From the NCBI GenBank assembly GCA_002099365.1, contig MSED01000004.1, positions 1,116,001 through 1,180,000 of the forward strand: DNA of 64,000 nucleotides. Direction: 5' to 3'. Each line of letters begins with the position of its first letter. The stretch's first letter is position 1. Under the pieces are notes generated by a model that saw only the letters and a program-made list of their open reading frames with translations, ran no database searches and was not told the origin of the DNA. The DNA comes from Phialophora verrucosa (lineage: Eukaryota > Ascomycota > Eurotiomycetes > Chaetothyriales > Herpotrichiellaceae). Positions 12,102 to 25,243 of this stretch are shown here, piece after piece. Both the position numbers and the translations under genes were made by a program.

Positions 12102-12526
12102 CTGCGAGTTCGGTCCACCTCGGCGGCTCGTTAAACGAACCCAGAAGCCGAATACGACGGCCGATCTAAGCCCGGATGGGGACGGGGGCCGCCCTTGGAT
12201 TTTCCGGGGTTGTGCCTTCAATCATGTCATGACTTGCTGCAGCAGCGGCAGAGAAGCCTCCTTTAGCAGGCTGCGACGAAATGAAGGTCTTGGATTTCTT
12301 AGACATCACCTCTCCAGGCATCACCATTTCTTCACTTCGAAGCTATTCCTCTGCGGGACCTTATCCTGGTTTGGCACCATGTCTCTCATTCTGAATCTGT
12401 ACATATCTTGCTTCTCCCGTGCGCATTGATTTCTCTTCACTCAAGCTCCGCCGATCGAGATGTTACTGAGGGGAGTGCCTTGAGAAACGGCTGCCACTTT
12501 GCCGGCCTCTGTGTGAACACAACGTG

Positions 12527-15500
12527 ATGGCGATCTTCGTGCGCCAGGTCCTTACTTTGACGCTCAAGAATCTCCTGGTTGCTTTCGTCCGCCGCCCGTT
12601 CTCAACCACCCTCCGCGCATTCTTGTGAGTCCCTCGGAAACTCGTCGCGGGTTGATCTGCAACCGCCAGGTCTGGAGGCTAACCAAGCATATTCTCAGTC
12701 TGCCGGTCGTCTTTGTCGGATTTCTGTGCGTTGAGCCTCGATCATTGATCTTTGACTGTCTCTAACCACAGCAGGTCCTATGCTCGTTTCCTGTTCATTC
12801 CTCCCTCTGTCTACGGTATAGGTGAAGCTACGCCGGTTCGAGGTCTATCCGAGGCGCTGAGCCTGGTTTCCGGTAGCCGAGACAAGCTTGTCTTCGTCAA
12901 CAGCGGGTTCTCCGATGGCTCAATCCAGTCTGTGATTGACAGGGTGGTGAATAACACGGGCTCATTTGGTGACCGTGTCGAGATACTATCCCAAGAGGAG
13001 GAGCTTCTGACCGTATGCCGGAACTCGATCAGGGGAACAAGCACCTGTATTGCTGGAGCGGTGTTCTTCTCTTCTCCCTCGGAAGGCGAGGCTGGTCGCT
13101 GGAATTACACAATCCGTGCAGATGGAGGCCTCCAGTCCAAGATTGAGACCGACTCTTCAAAGAACGACGTCGAGATCTACTTACTTCCGCTCCAACATGC
13201 CATCGACCGGGCCATTTCCGAGGTCGAGGCAGGCAGTGACACGGAGCGCATTCTTCCTCAGACGGTAGAGGAATATCCGTATACTTCCATGACAAAGAAG
13301 GAGCGCCTGAAACAGATCCGGACGAGGTACATGGGTGGTATCATTGACATCCTCGCCGTTGCTTTCTTCATTGAAATTGTTGGTGTCACGTATCAGCTCA
13401 CCGGAGTGATCGCATCGGAGCGGGAAAATGGCATGGCTCAACTTCTTGACTGCATGATGCCGAACCGCAAGCGTTGGCAGCCACAGATGGCGAGAATTAT
13501 AGCCAACCACCTTGCGTTTGACGTGCTCTATGGGCCCGGCTGGGTCGTCATGGCCATCATTCTCTCCGTTGGCGTCTTCAGCAACACTTCGGCTGGTATT
13601 GTCATTATCAACAACGTTCTATCAGGGCTGGCTATGTCGTCATTGTCAATATTGGGCGGCGCATTTTTTAAAAAAGCACAACTGAGCGGCATCACTTCGG
13701 TCATTGCAAGCCTCTTGCTCGCTGTCATTGCACAAGTTGCGAGTAAGGCAGGGACTGCATCCGTCGCGATCCTTTCCCTCCTGTTTCCACCCATGAACTA
13801 TGTCTACTTCACGATCTTCATGGCACGCTGGGAGAGGCAGGATCTTGCCACGAATCTAGTCAAGAAGGCACCACAAAATACATCGGCGTTACCTGGAATC
13901 GCTTTCTGGATCTTCTCAATAATTCAAATCATCGTCTTTCCCGTGCTGGGAGCATATGTGGAGCGGACGCTATATGGGACCGCCTCGATGAGTCGAACGA
14001 CCACGTATTCCGATGATCACACGGCAGTTTCGTTGCGTGGCTTTACAAAGGAATATCCGCCTTCTCGACTCGCCCGGTTCCGAGCAATGTTTACCAGGAG
14101 ACGGCTAACAACAGTGCTCGCTGTCGACGATCTGACACTGGATGCGATGAAGGGACAGATCATGGTGCTACTCGGCGCGAACGGGAGCGGCAAGTCAACT
14201 ACCCTGGACTCGATCGCTGGGCTCACCTCGATCAGTGCTGGCGATATTAAAGTGAACTATCCCGAGCCGGGCACTGGCCTGGGGTTTTGTCCTCAAAAAA
14301 ACGTGCTGTGGGACGATCTCACAGTTGCAGAACATGTCCGCATCTTTAACAGAATCAAGAGTCAGAAGCCGTCGTCGAAGGATGAAAATCTACAGCTTCT
14401 AGCTTCGTGCGACATTGACCGAAAAGCCAGCGCCCCTGCCAAGACACTGTCCGGAGGGCAGAGGCGAAAGTTGCAGCTTGCCATGATGTTTACTGGTGGA
14501 TCCCGTATCTGCTGCGTGGATGAGGTTTCGTCTGGCCTTGACCCTTTGTCCAGACGCAAGATTTGGGACATTCTGCTGGCAGAGCGTGGGTCAAGGTCTA
14601 TCATCTTGACTACGCATTTCCTTGACGAAGCTGAGCTGCTTGCTGATCACATCGCCATCCTATCCAGGGGTGCTCTTAAGGCCTCAGGAACTTCAGTGGA
14701 GCTCAAGCACAAACTGGGTGCGGGTTATCGGGTGCATGTGTACAAGACCCATGGAGCTCAGCACCTGCCTACATTCAAAGAGATTAGCTACGCGCAACGC
14801 GAGGATCAAACAATCTATTCATTGACAGACTCGGCAAAAACGGCCGATTTCCTCGGCCGGATCGAGAGCGAAGGCTTCGCGGAATACCAGGTTAATGGTC
14901 CAACGATTGTGAGTAGACCTCAAAGTCTGTGTCGAGATGGCCCGAGTCCATGTTTCCAGGTTCCCCCCACAAAGATCTTCGATGCTGATAACAATGCAGG
15001 AAGACGTCTTCCTCAAGGTCGCCGAAGAAGTCAAATCTGACCGTGACCACTCCGAAAAGGCGGCTCCAGGCCACATTCTCCAAGAAGTTCGTAGTCATGG
15101 TAGCAACGATATCGAAGGTGATGAGGTTGCAAAGGTCGTGGTGAAAAATAACGCGCCAGCACAACCTCCGCAGCTCCTCGACGGGCGTCGAATCAGCATG
15201 CCCCAGCAGGCTTTGGTACTCTTTTCGAAACGATGGGTTGTCCTGCGCCGAAATACCCTACCATATCTTGCGGCTGTAAGTTGTTCTCCGACTCCGAAAA
15301 GATGCTCTCTAAAAATAGTCGCCGTTGTTCTTGTGTGTTGTAACAATAGAGCTAACAGAGGCCCACAGCTGTTGATCCCCATCATTGCTGCCGGTCTTGT
15401 CACCCTTTTCCTCAAGAACTTTCAAAAGGCTGGTTGCAGTCCGGCATCCTCGGCTCTGGTTTCCGACATCATCTCGTTGTCAACACAGGTTGACTACGAG

Positions 15501-17690
15501 CTTGTTGCTGGACCTCGTAATCGTCTTGGTGTGGACGCTATGCAGCTGTTTGCTTCCACGCTGGCAGGCAGCACTGGGGTCGCGGGAATAGCAGCGAACA
15601 CAACGAAACTGCTCGACTCAATCCATCTCGTCGACAATCTGGCCGAGTTCAACAACTATATTGACAACCACTATGCCAATGTAACCCCGGGTGGGTTCTA
15701 CCTCGGTGATGAGACTTCACCGCCTACATTCGCATGGCGAGGAAATGGTAATATCGCATTCCCCGTCATAATCCAGAATGCGATGGATACTGTCCTCTCC
15801 AATATCTCCATCTCCAACCAATACCAGGCCTTTGACGTTCCCTGGGGAGCCGATGTTGGGAAGGCATTGCAGTTGATCACATATTTTGGACTAGCGATGG
15901 CCGTGTACCCCTCTTTTTTTGCGTTGTATCCGACAATCGAGCGACTCCGGAACGTTCGCGGCTTACACTACAGCAATGGTGTTCGCCCTGCGCCTCTGTG
16001 GCTTGCGTACACGACTTTCGACTTTACGATCGTTCTCCTCACAAGCGCGGTGGCCATCATCATCTTCCGTGCCGTCAGCGACGTGTGGTACCACCTTGAG
16101 TATCTCTTTGTCGTCTTTTTCTTATGCGGCTTGGCGTCGACCTTGTTGTCGTATGTTATCTCCCTATTTTCGCGGTCGCAACTCGCTGCGTTCGCATTCG
16201 CTGCTGGCGGCCAGGCTGTTATGTTCCTGCTCTACTTCATTGCATACATGTCTGTGCTCACCTATTCACCGATCGACCAGATCGATACGAACGTCAATAT
16301 CTGTCATTTTACAATTGCAGCGATCTCACCAGTGGCAAACCTGACTCGGGCACTTTTCGTTACCTTGAATGTATTTTCAGTCACATGCCGGGGCCGAGAG
16401 TTCGCCTCTTATGCAGGCTCGATGACAACCTTTGGCGGACCAATTTTGTATTTGATTTTGCAGACCATTTTGCTCTTTTGCCTACTCTTGTGGTGGGATT
16501 CCGGTCCGTTGTTCCGCCGCCTACGCGGAAAGAAACAGCAAGAGCAGGTCGAGGAGAACGACACTGTTGAGGCAGAGGTCTCGAACGAACTGACGAGAGT
16601 CAATTCTTCGCAGGATGGCCTCCGTGTGCTTCACTTGACCAAAACTTTTGGCAAGATGTTGGCCGTCAATAACGTCACTTTTGGTGTCCCTCGAAGCGAA
16701 GTCTTTGCGTTGCTTGGACCGAATGGCGCTGGCAAGTCAACAACAATATCCTTGATCAGAGGTGATATTCAGCCGAGCCGTCGTGGAGGGGATATCCTGG
16801 TCGACGGCATCTCCGTCATCCGCCATAGAAGCCAAGCAAGATCCCGCCTCGGGGTGTGCCCTCAATTCGATGCCATGGACACCATGACCGTGGCCGAGCA
16901 CCTTCACTTTTACGCCAAGGTACGGGGCGTCATGGCCCCCCGGCACAATGTCGAAGCCGTGATGCGTGCAGTTGGTCTTGAGCAGTACGCCGACAGAATG
17001 GCTGTCAAGTTGTCGGGAGGTAACAAACGTAAGTTGTCTCTCGGAATAGCACTCATGGGCAACCCGAGCGTGCTTCTTCTTGACGAACCTTCCTCCGGCA
17101 TGGACGCGGCCAGCAAACGTGTCATGTGGAAAACACTGGAGTCGGTGGTTCCTGGCCGATCACTTGTGCTTACCACACATTCAATGGAGGAAGCGGACGC
17201 GCTCGCAACAAGAGCTGGAATCATGGCAGGGCGGATGTTGGCTCTGGGGACAACTGATTACCTTCGGAGAAAGCATGGAGACGCCTATTATGTCCATGTC
17301 GTGCATCGCCACGCCCCACATGCGTCGGACGATGACATGCAGCGCATCCGAGACTGGATCCTTGAAAGGTTTCCCGATGCAGGCATCGAAAGCAAAGTTT
17401 ACGCTGGTCAAATCCGATTCTCCGTGCCAACAAAAGGGTTGCTTGCTAGCAAAGACGGCGAGATTAGCGGTCGCTCCGGGATTTCATCTTTATTCACGGC
17501 GCTGGAAAAGAACAAGTCGGATTTGCAGATCGAATATTACAGTGTCAGTCGGGCCACTCTGGACCAGGTCTTCTTGAACATCGTGACCAAGCACAATGTT
17601 GAGGAAGAAGGCGGCGAAGCCGTGTCTGCACCGAGAACCAGTGTGATCAAAGAACTTTCCCGGGTGACATCCCGTTTCGCGAACAAATGA
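12527..17690 (+). CDS. Full-length ABC transporter, ABCA (lipid exporter-like) subfamily
   Basis: Five exons (12527-12624, 12699-12725, 12772-14908, 15000-15275, 15369-17690) give 1,619 aa in the forward TMD-NBD-TMD-NBD order. It starts with a TM1 segment (FLPVVFVGFL) followed by a large extracellular loop, as in ABCA proteins. NBD1 has Walker A GANGSGKST near residue 510, signature LSGGQRRK near 601 and a variant Walker B (CCVDEVSSGLD, Val for the usual Pro). NBD2 has GPNGAGKST near 1296, LSGGNKRK and LLLDEPSSGMD. Both sites therefore look competent. A break in the reading frame near 14.95 kb is explained by a normal 91 bp intron with a GCTGATAAC branch region. The fourth intron (93 bp) is a multiple of three and stop-free, and the second intron has tandem acceptors. 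ABCA proteins move lipids in animals; fungal substrates are unknown. Confidence 0.9.
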
Positions 17691-18749
17691 ACAACGAGTA
17701 CGACGGGCACAAAATGTCAACGACCATATATATTGAAGTGAATGATATATTTTGCACTGCATGAGCAGGCCATCTTGTGGCCGAACATTGGCGCCAGGCC
17801 GTGGATTTGTGCGATTCTCGCAAGTTGCCCGAGCGAGTAGCTCTGTGTATAGGCGGAGGGATTCAGCGAGAACCCTGCCGCGACGGAGCTACAGAGTCAG
17901 ACTAGCACACCTGACAATGGTGCCTTGACTCGAATTGCCTTTTGGAGAAATCTGTGGACGGCGTTCGATGGAGTTAACGGGGCGTGGCCGCGCACCAAAC
18001 TTCGGCCCAAAGGTCCCCAAGCGACAATCGTGCAGCGACGGATGCTGGCGTGATCTCGTATGCTTGGAAATCAATCCCCTCCGAACCATCTAATTCTGAG
18101 ATCAATGCAACACCTGGTTGGAGCAGAAAGACTGCAGTTCATAACCACCCTTACAGCCTTGTGGTTGGCCGCGACATCTTCTTTGGTGCGCATCATGACG
18201 GGTTGGCTGTTTCCGTTACTCTCTGGCTCTGGGAGTCGCAGGTAGGTATGAGTCAACCTAGACGGGTCCAAGAGTCATGATGGGTCGCCCAGCTCAACAG
18301 CTCCTTATCATTGCAGGCTCCAGCGGCTTGGGAGATCCTGCGTTCTCCACTAATGCAAGATACCTGATCTTGAATCTACGTAACAGCATGGATTGGAGTC
18401 ACCGGAAGGCCCTCTCCCGTGCTCGTGTTTGGGCCGAGGGGCTCTCGTACGAATACCGAGTACGGTGCCGGGCCTTGTCGCTAGAGTGGAGGCATCCCTA
18501 GTCGACCCCAGCTGCCCACCGCTCCCTTGATCTAATCTATTTTTTTTTATTCGGCAGATTTTTCAACGTTAATTGTGCAGACGTGTTTACATTGCTGTTT
18601 ACATCAAACTGAACTCGCTCTCATCTTTGAGCATTGGCTTGCACAGCTGAGCGTGACGGTCTTGTCCGATATGACCGGCTGAAGTGGGGGACGTAAGCGA
18701 AAGGATTTGTGGATTTTATCCGGACCTGGAGGCCTCAGCTTCGAGAAGA
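17691..18749. other. Intergenic, upstream of the Pdr-type transporter
   Basis: About 1.06 kb between two ABC genes on the same strand. It contains a short poly-T tract near 18540. No gene or repeat supported. Confidence 0.5.
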
Positions 18750-21700
18750 ATGGCCGACGCTCTCTCCAAGGAATTAGGCCTGAACCACCCAGCACAACAA
18801 CGTGGTACTACGGCAAACGAACATGTTCAAGGAGCATCTCATGAACATGGCGAGAAGCAGTCAAACGCAACACGCGACAGAGAACTCCACTCCGGTGAAA
18901 AGCAATGGGAAAGACCTCGGATATCTAGTGACGCCTACGGCCTGCAACGCACAGCATCTGGCGTCAACGTCGAACAAGCTGAAAGGGATTTTGCAGAGCT
19001 GAACAGAGAGCTGAGTGCAATCAGCCGTCGAGTATCGAGAACACAGTCCAAAGCCTCAGGATTTCGAGCGAAGGACGTGGAGAAAGCTGTCAGCTCCTCC
19101 GATGACAATTCCGACGATGTCTTCGACTTGGAAACCACGCTCCACGGTGCGCGTGAGGCGGACACTGCTGCCGGCATCAAATCGAAATATATTGGTGAGC
19201 TTGTCTAAGTTGGGAAGCACGTCGTGGTCACTAACCGTGCCAATAGGTGTTATCTGGGATAACTTGACCGTGCGCGGCATTGGCGGCGTAAAAAACTTCG
19301 TCAAAGTGTTTCCGGACGCGTTCGTCGACTTTTTCAACGTACCGGGAACCATAATGAGCATCCTCGGTATAGGCAAGAAGGGGAGGGAGTTCAACATATT
19401 GCAAGGCTTCCGGGGGGTTGCGAAACCGGGAGAAATGGTCCTGGTCCTCGGTCGACCTGGCAGCGGATGTACCACATTCCTCAAAGTCCTTGCCAACCAA
19501 CGATATGGGTATACTGGGATCGACGGAGAGGTTCTCTACGGCCCTTTCGATGCTGCAACCTTCGGGAAGCTCTACAGAGGCGAAGCAGTCTACAACCAGG
19601 AAGACGATGTTCACCATCCGACCCTTACCGTGGGGCAGACCCTCGGCTTTGCACTTGACACAAAGACTCCTGGCAAACGTCCCCTTGGTCTTAGCAAGGC
19701 CGAGTTCAAGGACAGGGTGATTCGACTGTTACTCAAGATGTTCAACATCGAGCACACGATCAATACTATTGTTGGTAATCCGTTCATGCGCGGTGTTTCT
19801 GGTGGAGAGAGAAAGAGAGTCTCGATTGCTGAAATGATGGTCACGCGGGCCACAGTGTGCTGCTGGGACAACAGCACGCGTGGCCTCGACGCTTCGACGG
19901 CCTCCGACTACGCCAAATCGCTCCGAATCATGACGAACATCTATAAAACCACCACTTTCGTCTCTTTGTACCAGGCCTCTGAGACCATTTACCGCCAATT
20001 CGACAAAGTGATGGTCATTGATCAGGGTCGCCAGGTTTTCTTCGGCCCTGTGAAGGAAGCAAGAGCATACTTTGAAGGACTGGGCTTTCTGGAGAAGCCA
20101 CGTCAGACGACACCTGATTATCTCACTGGGTGTACCGACGAGTTCGAAAGAGAATACAAGCCAGGCAGATCCCCTCAGAATGCGCCTTCGTCGCCGGACA
20201 CTCTGGTGGAAGCCTTCAACAAGTCCATATATGCGGAAAAACTCGACACCGAAATGGCACAATATCGACAATCGATCCAGCAGGAGAAACAGATCTACGA
20301 CGATTTTGTGGCGGCCCATCGAGAAGCCAAGCGAAAACACACGCCCAAGAAGTCGGTGTATTCTGTCCCATTCCATCTGCAAATCTGGGCTCTGATGCAG
20401 CGACAATTCTTGATCAAGTGGCAGGACAAGTTTTCGTTGACCGTGTCTTGGATCACGTCCATCACGATTGCGATCGTCACCGGTACTGTCTGGCTGAATC
20501 AACCCCAAACGTCGGCGGGCGCCTTCACCCGCGGCGGTGTGCTTTTCATCGCGCTGCTCTTCAATGCGTTCCAGGCCTTTTCCGAACTCGCGTCCACGAT
20601 GCTCGGTCGACCGATAGTCAACAAACATCGTGCTTACACCTTTCATCGGCCTAGCGCTCTGTGGCTGGCACAGATCATTGTCGACTTGGCGTTCGCATCG
20701 GTTCAGATATTCGTCTTCAGCGTCATCGTGTATTTTATGACAGGGTTGGTGCGGACTCCAGGAGCCTTCTTCACTTTCGTGCTCATCATCATCACCGGCT
20801 ACCTATCTATGACATTATTCTTCCGCACCATAGGCTGTCTATGTCCGGACTTCGACTATGCCATCAAGTTCGCCGCGGTCATTATCACCCTCTTTGTCAT
20901 TACTTCGGGCTACATCATCCAATACCAGAGCCAGCAAGTGTGGTTGAGATGGATATTCTATGTCAATGCACTGGGTCTGGGGTTCGCGGCCATGATGATG
21001 AACGAATTTATGAGGTTGACCATGCGGTGTACCAACGAGTCGTTGATACCATCGGGGCCGGGGTACAACGACCTCGAAAATCAAGTCTGCACTCTGCCAG
21101 GCTCGCGTGCGGGCTCGATCGAAGTATCAGGCACAGATTATGTCAAGACGGGCTTCTCATACGATCCTTCAGACCTCTGGCGGAATTTTGGCATTATCGT
21201 CGTGCTGATTGCAGGCTTCCTGTTCACGAACGTCGTGCTTGGTGAGACAATCAAGTATGGCGCCGGTGGCCGCACCATCACTTTCTTCACCAAGGAGAAC
21301 AAAGAGAGAAAAGCGTTGAATGAGAAGCTACAGGAACGGAAGCGGAGGAGACAGACGAAGCAGGATGCTGGAGACAGCTCGGAGCTCAATATCACGTCAA
21401 AGGCCGTCCTGACTTGGGAGCGTCTGACCTACGATGTGCCCACCCCTTCTGGACAGTTGCGTCTGCTGAAAGATGTCTTTGGCTATGTTCGACCTGGGCA
21501 ATTGACTGCTTTGATGGGCGCTAGCGGAGCCGGCAAGACGACTCTACTTGATGTGCTAGCAGCTCGAAAGAACATCGGCGTCATTGGGGGAGACATTCTG
21601 GTCGACGGGCAAAAGCCAGGCATCGGCTTCCAGAGAGGTACCTCGTATGCTGAGCAGCTTGATGTCCACGAATCTACCCAAACAGTCCGGGAAGCACTCC

Positions 21701-23295
21701 GCTTCAGCGCCGACCTGCGCCAACCCTACGAAGTGGCCCAGGAGCAAAAGTATGCCTACGTCGAAGAAGTCCTCTGCCTGTTGGAACTCGAGAACCTGGC
21801 GGACGCGATCATCGGCAGTCCCGAAAGCGGCCTCTCAGTTGAAGAACGCAAGCGAGTAACGATTGGTGTCGAACTGGCCGCGAAACCTCAACTCCTCCTG
21901 TTCCTGGACGAACCCACGTCAGGTCTTGATTCGCAATCTGCCTTCAACATTGTCCGCTTCCTCCGCAAACTCGCGGCCGCGGGACAGGCCATCCTCTGTA
22001 CGATCCACCAGCCGAACAGCGCCTTGTTTGAGAATTTCGACCGACTTCTCCTGCTGCAAAAGGGTGGCGAGACAGTGTACTTCGGGGACATTGGAAAGGA
22101 CGCACACGTGCTTCTGGAATACTTCCACAAGAATGGCGCAGATTGTCCTCCAGACGCGAACCCGGCGGAGTGGATGCTCGACGCCATTGGGGCAGGTATT
22201 GCTCCTCGCATCGGTGACAGAGATTGGGGCGAGATTTGGCGCGAAAGTGACGAACTTGCCACCACCAAAGCCGAAATCATTGAGATGAAGGCGGCGCGAG
22301 AACGCGAAGTGGCTGGCGCACCCCAACTCGACGAACGCGAATACGCCTCCCCACTGTGGCATCAGATCAAAGTCGTCTCCAAACGAACGCATCTCGCATT
22401 CTGGCGGTCGCCGAACTATGGCTTCACGCGCCTGTTCAACCATGTCGCCATCGCACTACTCTCTGGCCTCGCGTTCCTGCAACTCGACGACAGTCGCTCG
22501 AGCCTGCAATACCGCGTCTTCGTCATTTTCCAAGTCACCATCATCCCGGCACTGATCCTCGCCCAGGTGGAACCAATGTACGACTTCTCCCGCCTGATCT
22601 TCTACCGCGAATCGGCGGCAAAGGCCTACTCCCAGTTTCCCTTTGCCTTTGCCATGGTCTGCGCAGAAATGCCGTACAGCCTACTCTGCACGCTCGGCTT
22701 CTTCATCCCGATCTACTACCTCCCTGGCTTCAGCAACGAGTCCTCCCGCGCCGGATACCAATTCTTCATGGTCCTCATCACGGAGCTATTCTCCGTGACC
22801 ATGGGCCAGATGATCGCGGCCATGACGCCCTCGAGCTTCATCTCCAGCCTGATCAATCCTTTCGTCGTCATCACGTTCGCGCTATTCTGCGGCGTGACGA
22901 TCCCGAAGCCGCAGATCCCGGGCTTCTGGCGCGCCTGGCTGTACCAACTCGACCCATTCACGCGTCTCGTCTCCGGCATGGTCACGACAGAACTCCACGA
23001 TCTGCCCGTGGTGTGCAAGACCGTGGAGCTGAACTCCTTCCCGGCCCCCAACGGCACCGATTGCGGCGAGTATATGCGCAACTTCTTCGACAGGGGCGGA
23101 CCGGGGTATCTGGTCAGCAACGTGAGTGACGTGTGTCATTACTGCGCGTATAAGGTGGGAGATCAATTCTACGAGCCATTGCAGCTGCACTTTGGGGATC
23201 GGTGGCGGGACCTGGGTATCTTCTCCGCTTTTATCGCGAGTAACTTGATTTTGTTGTTTTTGGCCAGTCGGTACTTGAATTTCAATAGACGCTAA
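18750..23295 (+). CDS. Pleiotropic drug resistance (Pdr/ABCG) full-size ABC transporter
   Basis: Two exons (18750-19194, 19247-23295), 1,497 aa, the usual length. The start is the first ATG after in-frame non-ATG sequence and has a good context. The domain order is reversed (NBD-TMD-NBD-TMD), as in Pdr5/Snq2/CDR proteins. NBD1 shows the family's degenerate Walker A with Cys for Lys (GRPGSGCTT, residue about 217), signature VSGGERKRVS and CCWDNSTRGLD. NBD2 has a normal Walker A GASGAGKTT (residue about 906), a degenerate signature LSVEERKRVTIG and LLFLDEPTSGLD. One catalytic and one degenerate site is normal for the family. TMD1 and TMD2 each have about six helices, and a cysteine-bearing extracellular loop lies near the C-terminus. 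It probably exports drugs, toxins or metabolites at the plasma membrane. It sits in tandem with the ABCA gene. Confidence 0.95.
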
Positions 23296-24362
23296 GACAG
23301 AAAAGAGGGGGAGGAGGATGCAGAGACAGGGGGACGATGTTGGGAGTGAGTTTGAGCTATGGGACAAGAGCAAGGGCAAAATCGGTACTTGGGCAAGCTT
23401 CGATGGTTTCCATGCACCGGTGTGGTCTTTCTCCTCTTGGCCTTTGTGTGAGTATTGTGTGCGGGATGATAAAGCTGTGTGTATGTCTGTAGTGTCTATG
23501 GCAAGGGCATGGTAAGCTCTAAGCTGAGCTGAGCTGAAAAACCTGAGGGATGTACCGATAAAATGTCATATAGTACACTACACTAAACTACACTATTCTT
23601 TGCAGACAGACAGGCATACAACCACGTGAGATTGTACCTATGTATATAACACCATCAACTTCGTCAACTTCATCAACACACGTTTCAGTCTGCCATGTTG
23701 ACTACTGCGAGCGAACCGGCTTTACTCGGACAAGCAAGGCTCTAGCTAGCTACGTAGAACAGAGTATGGCGCCATCATTTCCGATAGATAGTTAACCACC
23801 TCTGTACTGGGACAATGGCAACATTCAAGCACGAGCCCATCTTCGTACCAGTTCGAGGGAGAAGCTCACCGTTCGTGACGCCAGAATTGGCTAGCAGATT
23901 CATGGCGTCATACTCGTACAGCCACGTGATCGTCATCCTCGCTCCTCCGCCACAACCGGTTTTTGGTTTGCATTTTTGTCCTTCGAGCTCATCCTTGTCG
24001 GTTCTCCGCTTGCACCAGCCGCCCGTGTCATACTGATCCTGCCAATCACTACTCGTATCTGGGCGATGTGGCCCGCCCAGGACGCTTGGTTTGTGAAATT
24101 GTGGCTTGACGTGTGACGTCTTTTGCATTCGAATTCGGCGTGCGTCGACATGGTACTTGGGAGATGAGGATCGTGCAGGAGACATCCCAGCCATCCCCTC
24201 GGGAGGTCTATTTCATCCATGTGGTACTCGTAAGTTGTATGTTCTTCTCCATCCTTCCCTCCGCTTTTCGCGCGCGTCCCCTGTCATCTGCGATACCGTC
24301 CGCCGCGACCGTCACTTGCGCTCCGCCTTTTGCCTTGTATCCGAAGTTGCCCGCCCACAGCC
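23296..24362. other. Intergenic, upstream of the BTB gene
   Basis: About 1.07 kb. A small run of TACACTACAC/TAAACTACAC-like direct repeats lies near 23572-23600. No gene supported. Confidence 0.5.
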
Positions 24363-25243
24363 ATGGACAACGAGAAGCAGGAGAACAATGAACAGAAGGA
24401 GAAACCGCTCCATGAGTACGTCGCCGCGGCGAACCGCAATTAATGCCCCCGAACTCCTCGTACCCCGGCAAGCTCACTAAAACTGGTTGCAGGCTTCTCA
24501 CCTCCTCACTTGTAGACATCTATGTCGGCCCGGATTCGACGCATTGGTCCCTCCACGAAAGACTTCTCACTTACCATTCGCCTTTCTTCGCTTCTATTTT
24601 CTACAGCGACGACAAGCCTGAGGAAAAGAAGTCTCGCGGAAACAAGTCTTACGGTCTCCCGGACGAGGACGATTACCCGTTCGAGCTCCTGGTGGGCTGG
24701 CTGTACGCAAAATCTATCCGTCCTCCCAAAACCGAAAAAGACATTGGCCCTCTACTCGAGCTGTACCTGTTGTCGGAAAAATTCCAGATGGAGAAGCTCA
24801 GCCATGAAGTGGTCGAAGTTGTGCGGGAGTTCTACCACACCACCTCGACATACCCCGGCCTGCGCCGGGTTCAGTACATCTACTCTGAAACCGACGAAGA
24901 CAACGAGATGCGCGAGATGATGGTCTCGTCAATCGCCCGCCAGTTGACCACCGGCGACAAAATCCCAGCACACTGGGCCACTGCGCTCAAGCGCAACGGG
25001 CAACTTGCCGTCGACATCATCCGCGCCATCCAGCAATGGCACATCGAAGAACGCAGCATACCAGACGTCCGAGATGGCAGCCAATGCCGTGGGAGACGCG
25101 CCAATGGTGGCATCTTCAGTACCATTGAGCGAGCCACGGACTCACAAGAGACACATGGTACTACCGACACCAATTTGGGCGTTGAGAGTATCAACAGTGG
25201 ACAAAGTGACACGCCGAACGTCAAGAGCGACGGGGAAGAGTAA
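24363..25243 (+). CDS. BTB/POZ domain protein
   Basis: Two exons (24363-24415, 24493-25243), 267 aa. Exon 1 encodes a charged Glu/Lys/Asn-rich leader. Splicing removes an intron with a GTACGT donor and joins it to the BTB domain, residues about 19-125. That domain has the typical order: LVDIYVGPDSTHWSLHERLL (strand plus the His of the 'shared' helix), SPFFASIFYSD, then LPDEDDYPFELLVGWLYA, then LYLLSEKFQMEKL. Fungal BTB proteins of this size usually act as dimerisation or Cullin-3 adaptor-like proteins, but no partner domain is present. The C-terminal 60 residues are polar. A perfect GTAAGT donor overlaps the stop codon, so a further 3' exon is possible. Confidence 0.82.

Larger units (their letters stand above)
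11037..12526. other. Divergent promoter region between the P450 and the ABCA transporter
   Basis: 1.49 kb shared upstream region. Besides the possible TATA box and the inverted repeat listed separately, I see no gene. It is the obvious place to look for common regulator sites. Confidence 0.5.

Noticed and set aside
14909..15040. Possible split of the ABCA transporter into two half-size genes
   Set aside because: The frame change is fully explained by a 91 bp intron with good donor, branch point and acceptor, and the joined protein has the expected full length.
19450..19476. Cys instead of Lys in Walker A of the Pdr transporter, as an inactivating mutation
   Set aside because: This substitution is normal for NBD1 of fungal Pdr proteins, as is the degenerate second signature.
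1..23295. Secondary-metabolite biosynthetic cluster
   Set aside because: A P450 and transporters are present but no polyketide synthase, peptide synthetase, terpene synthase or other backbone enzyme is seen.
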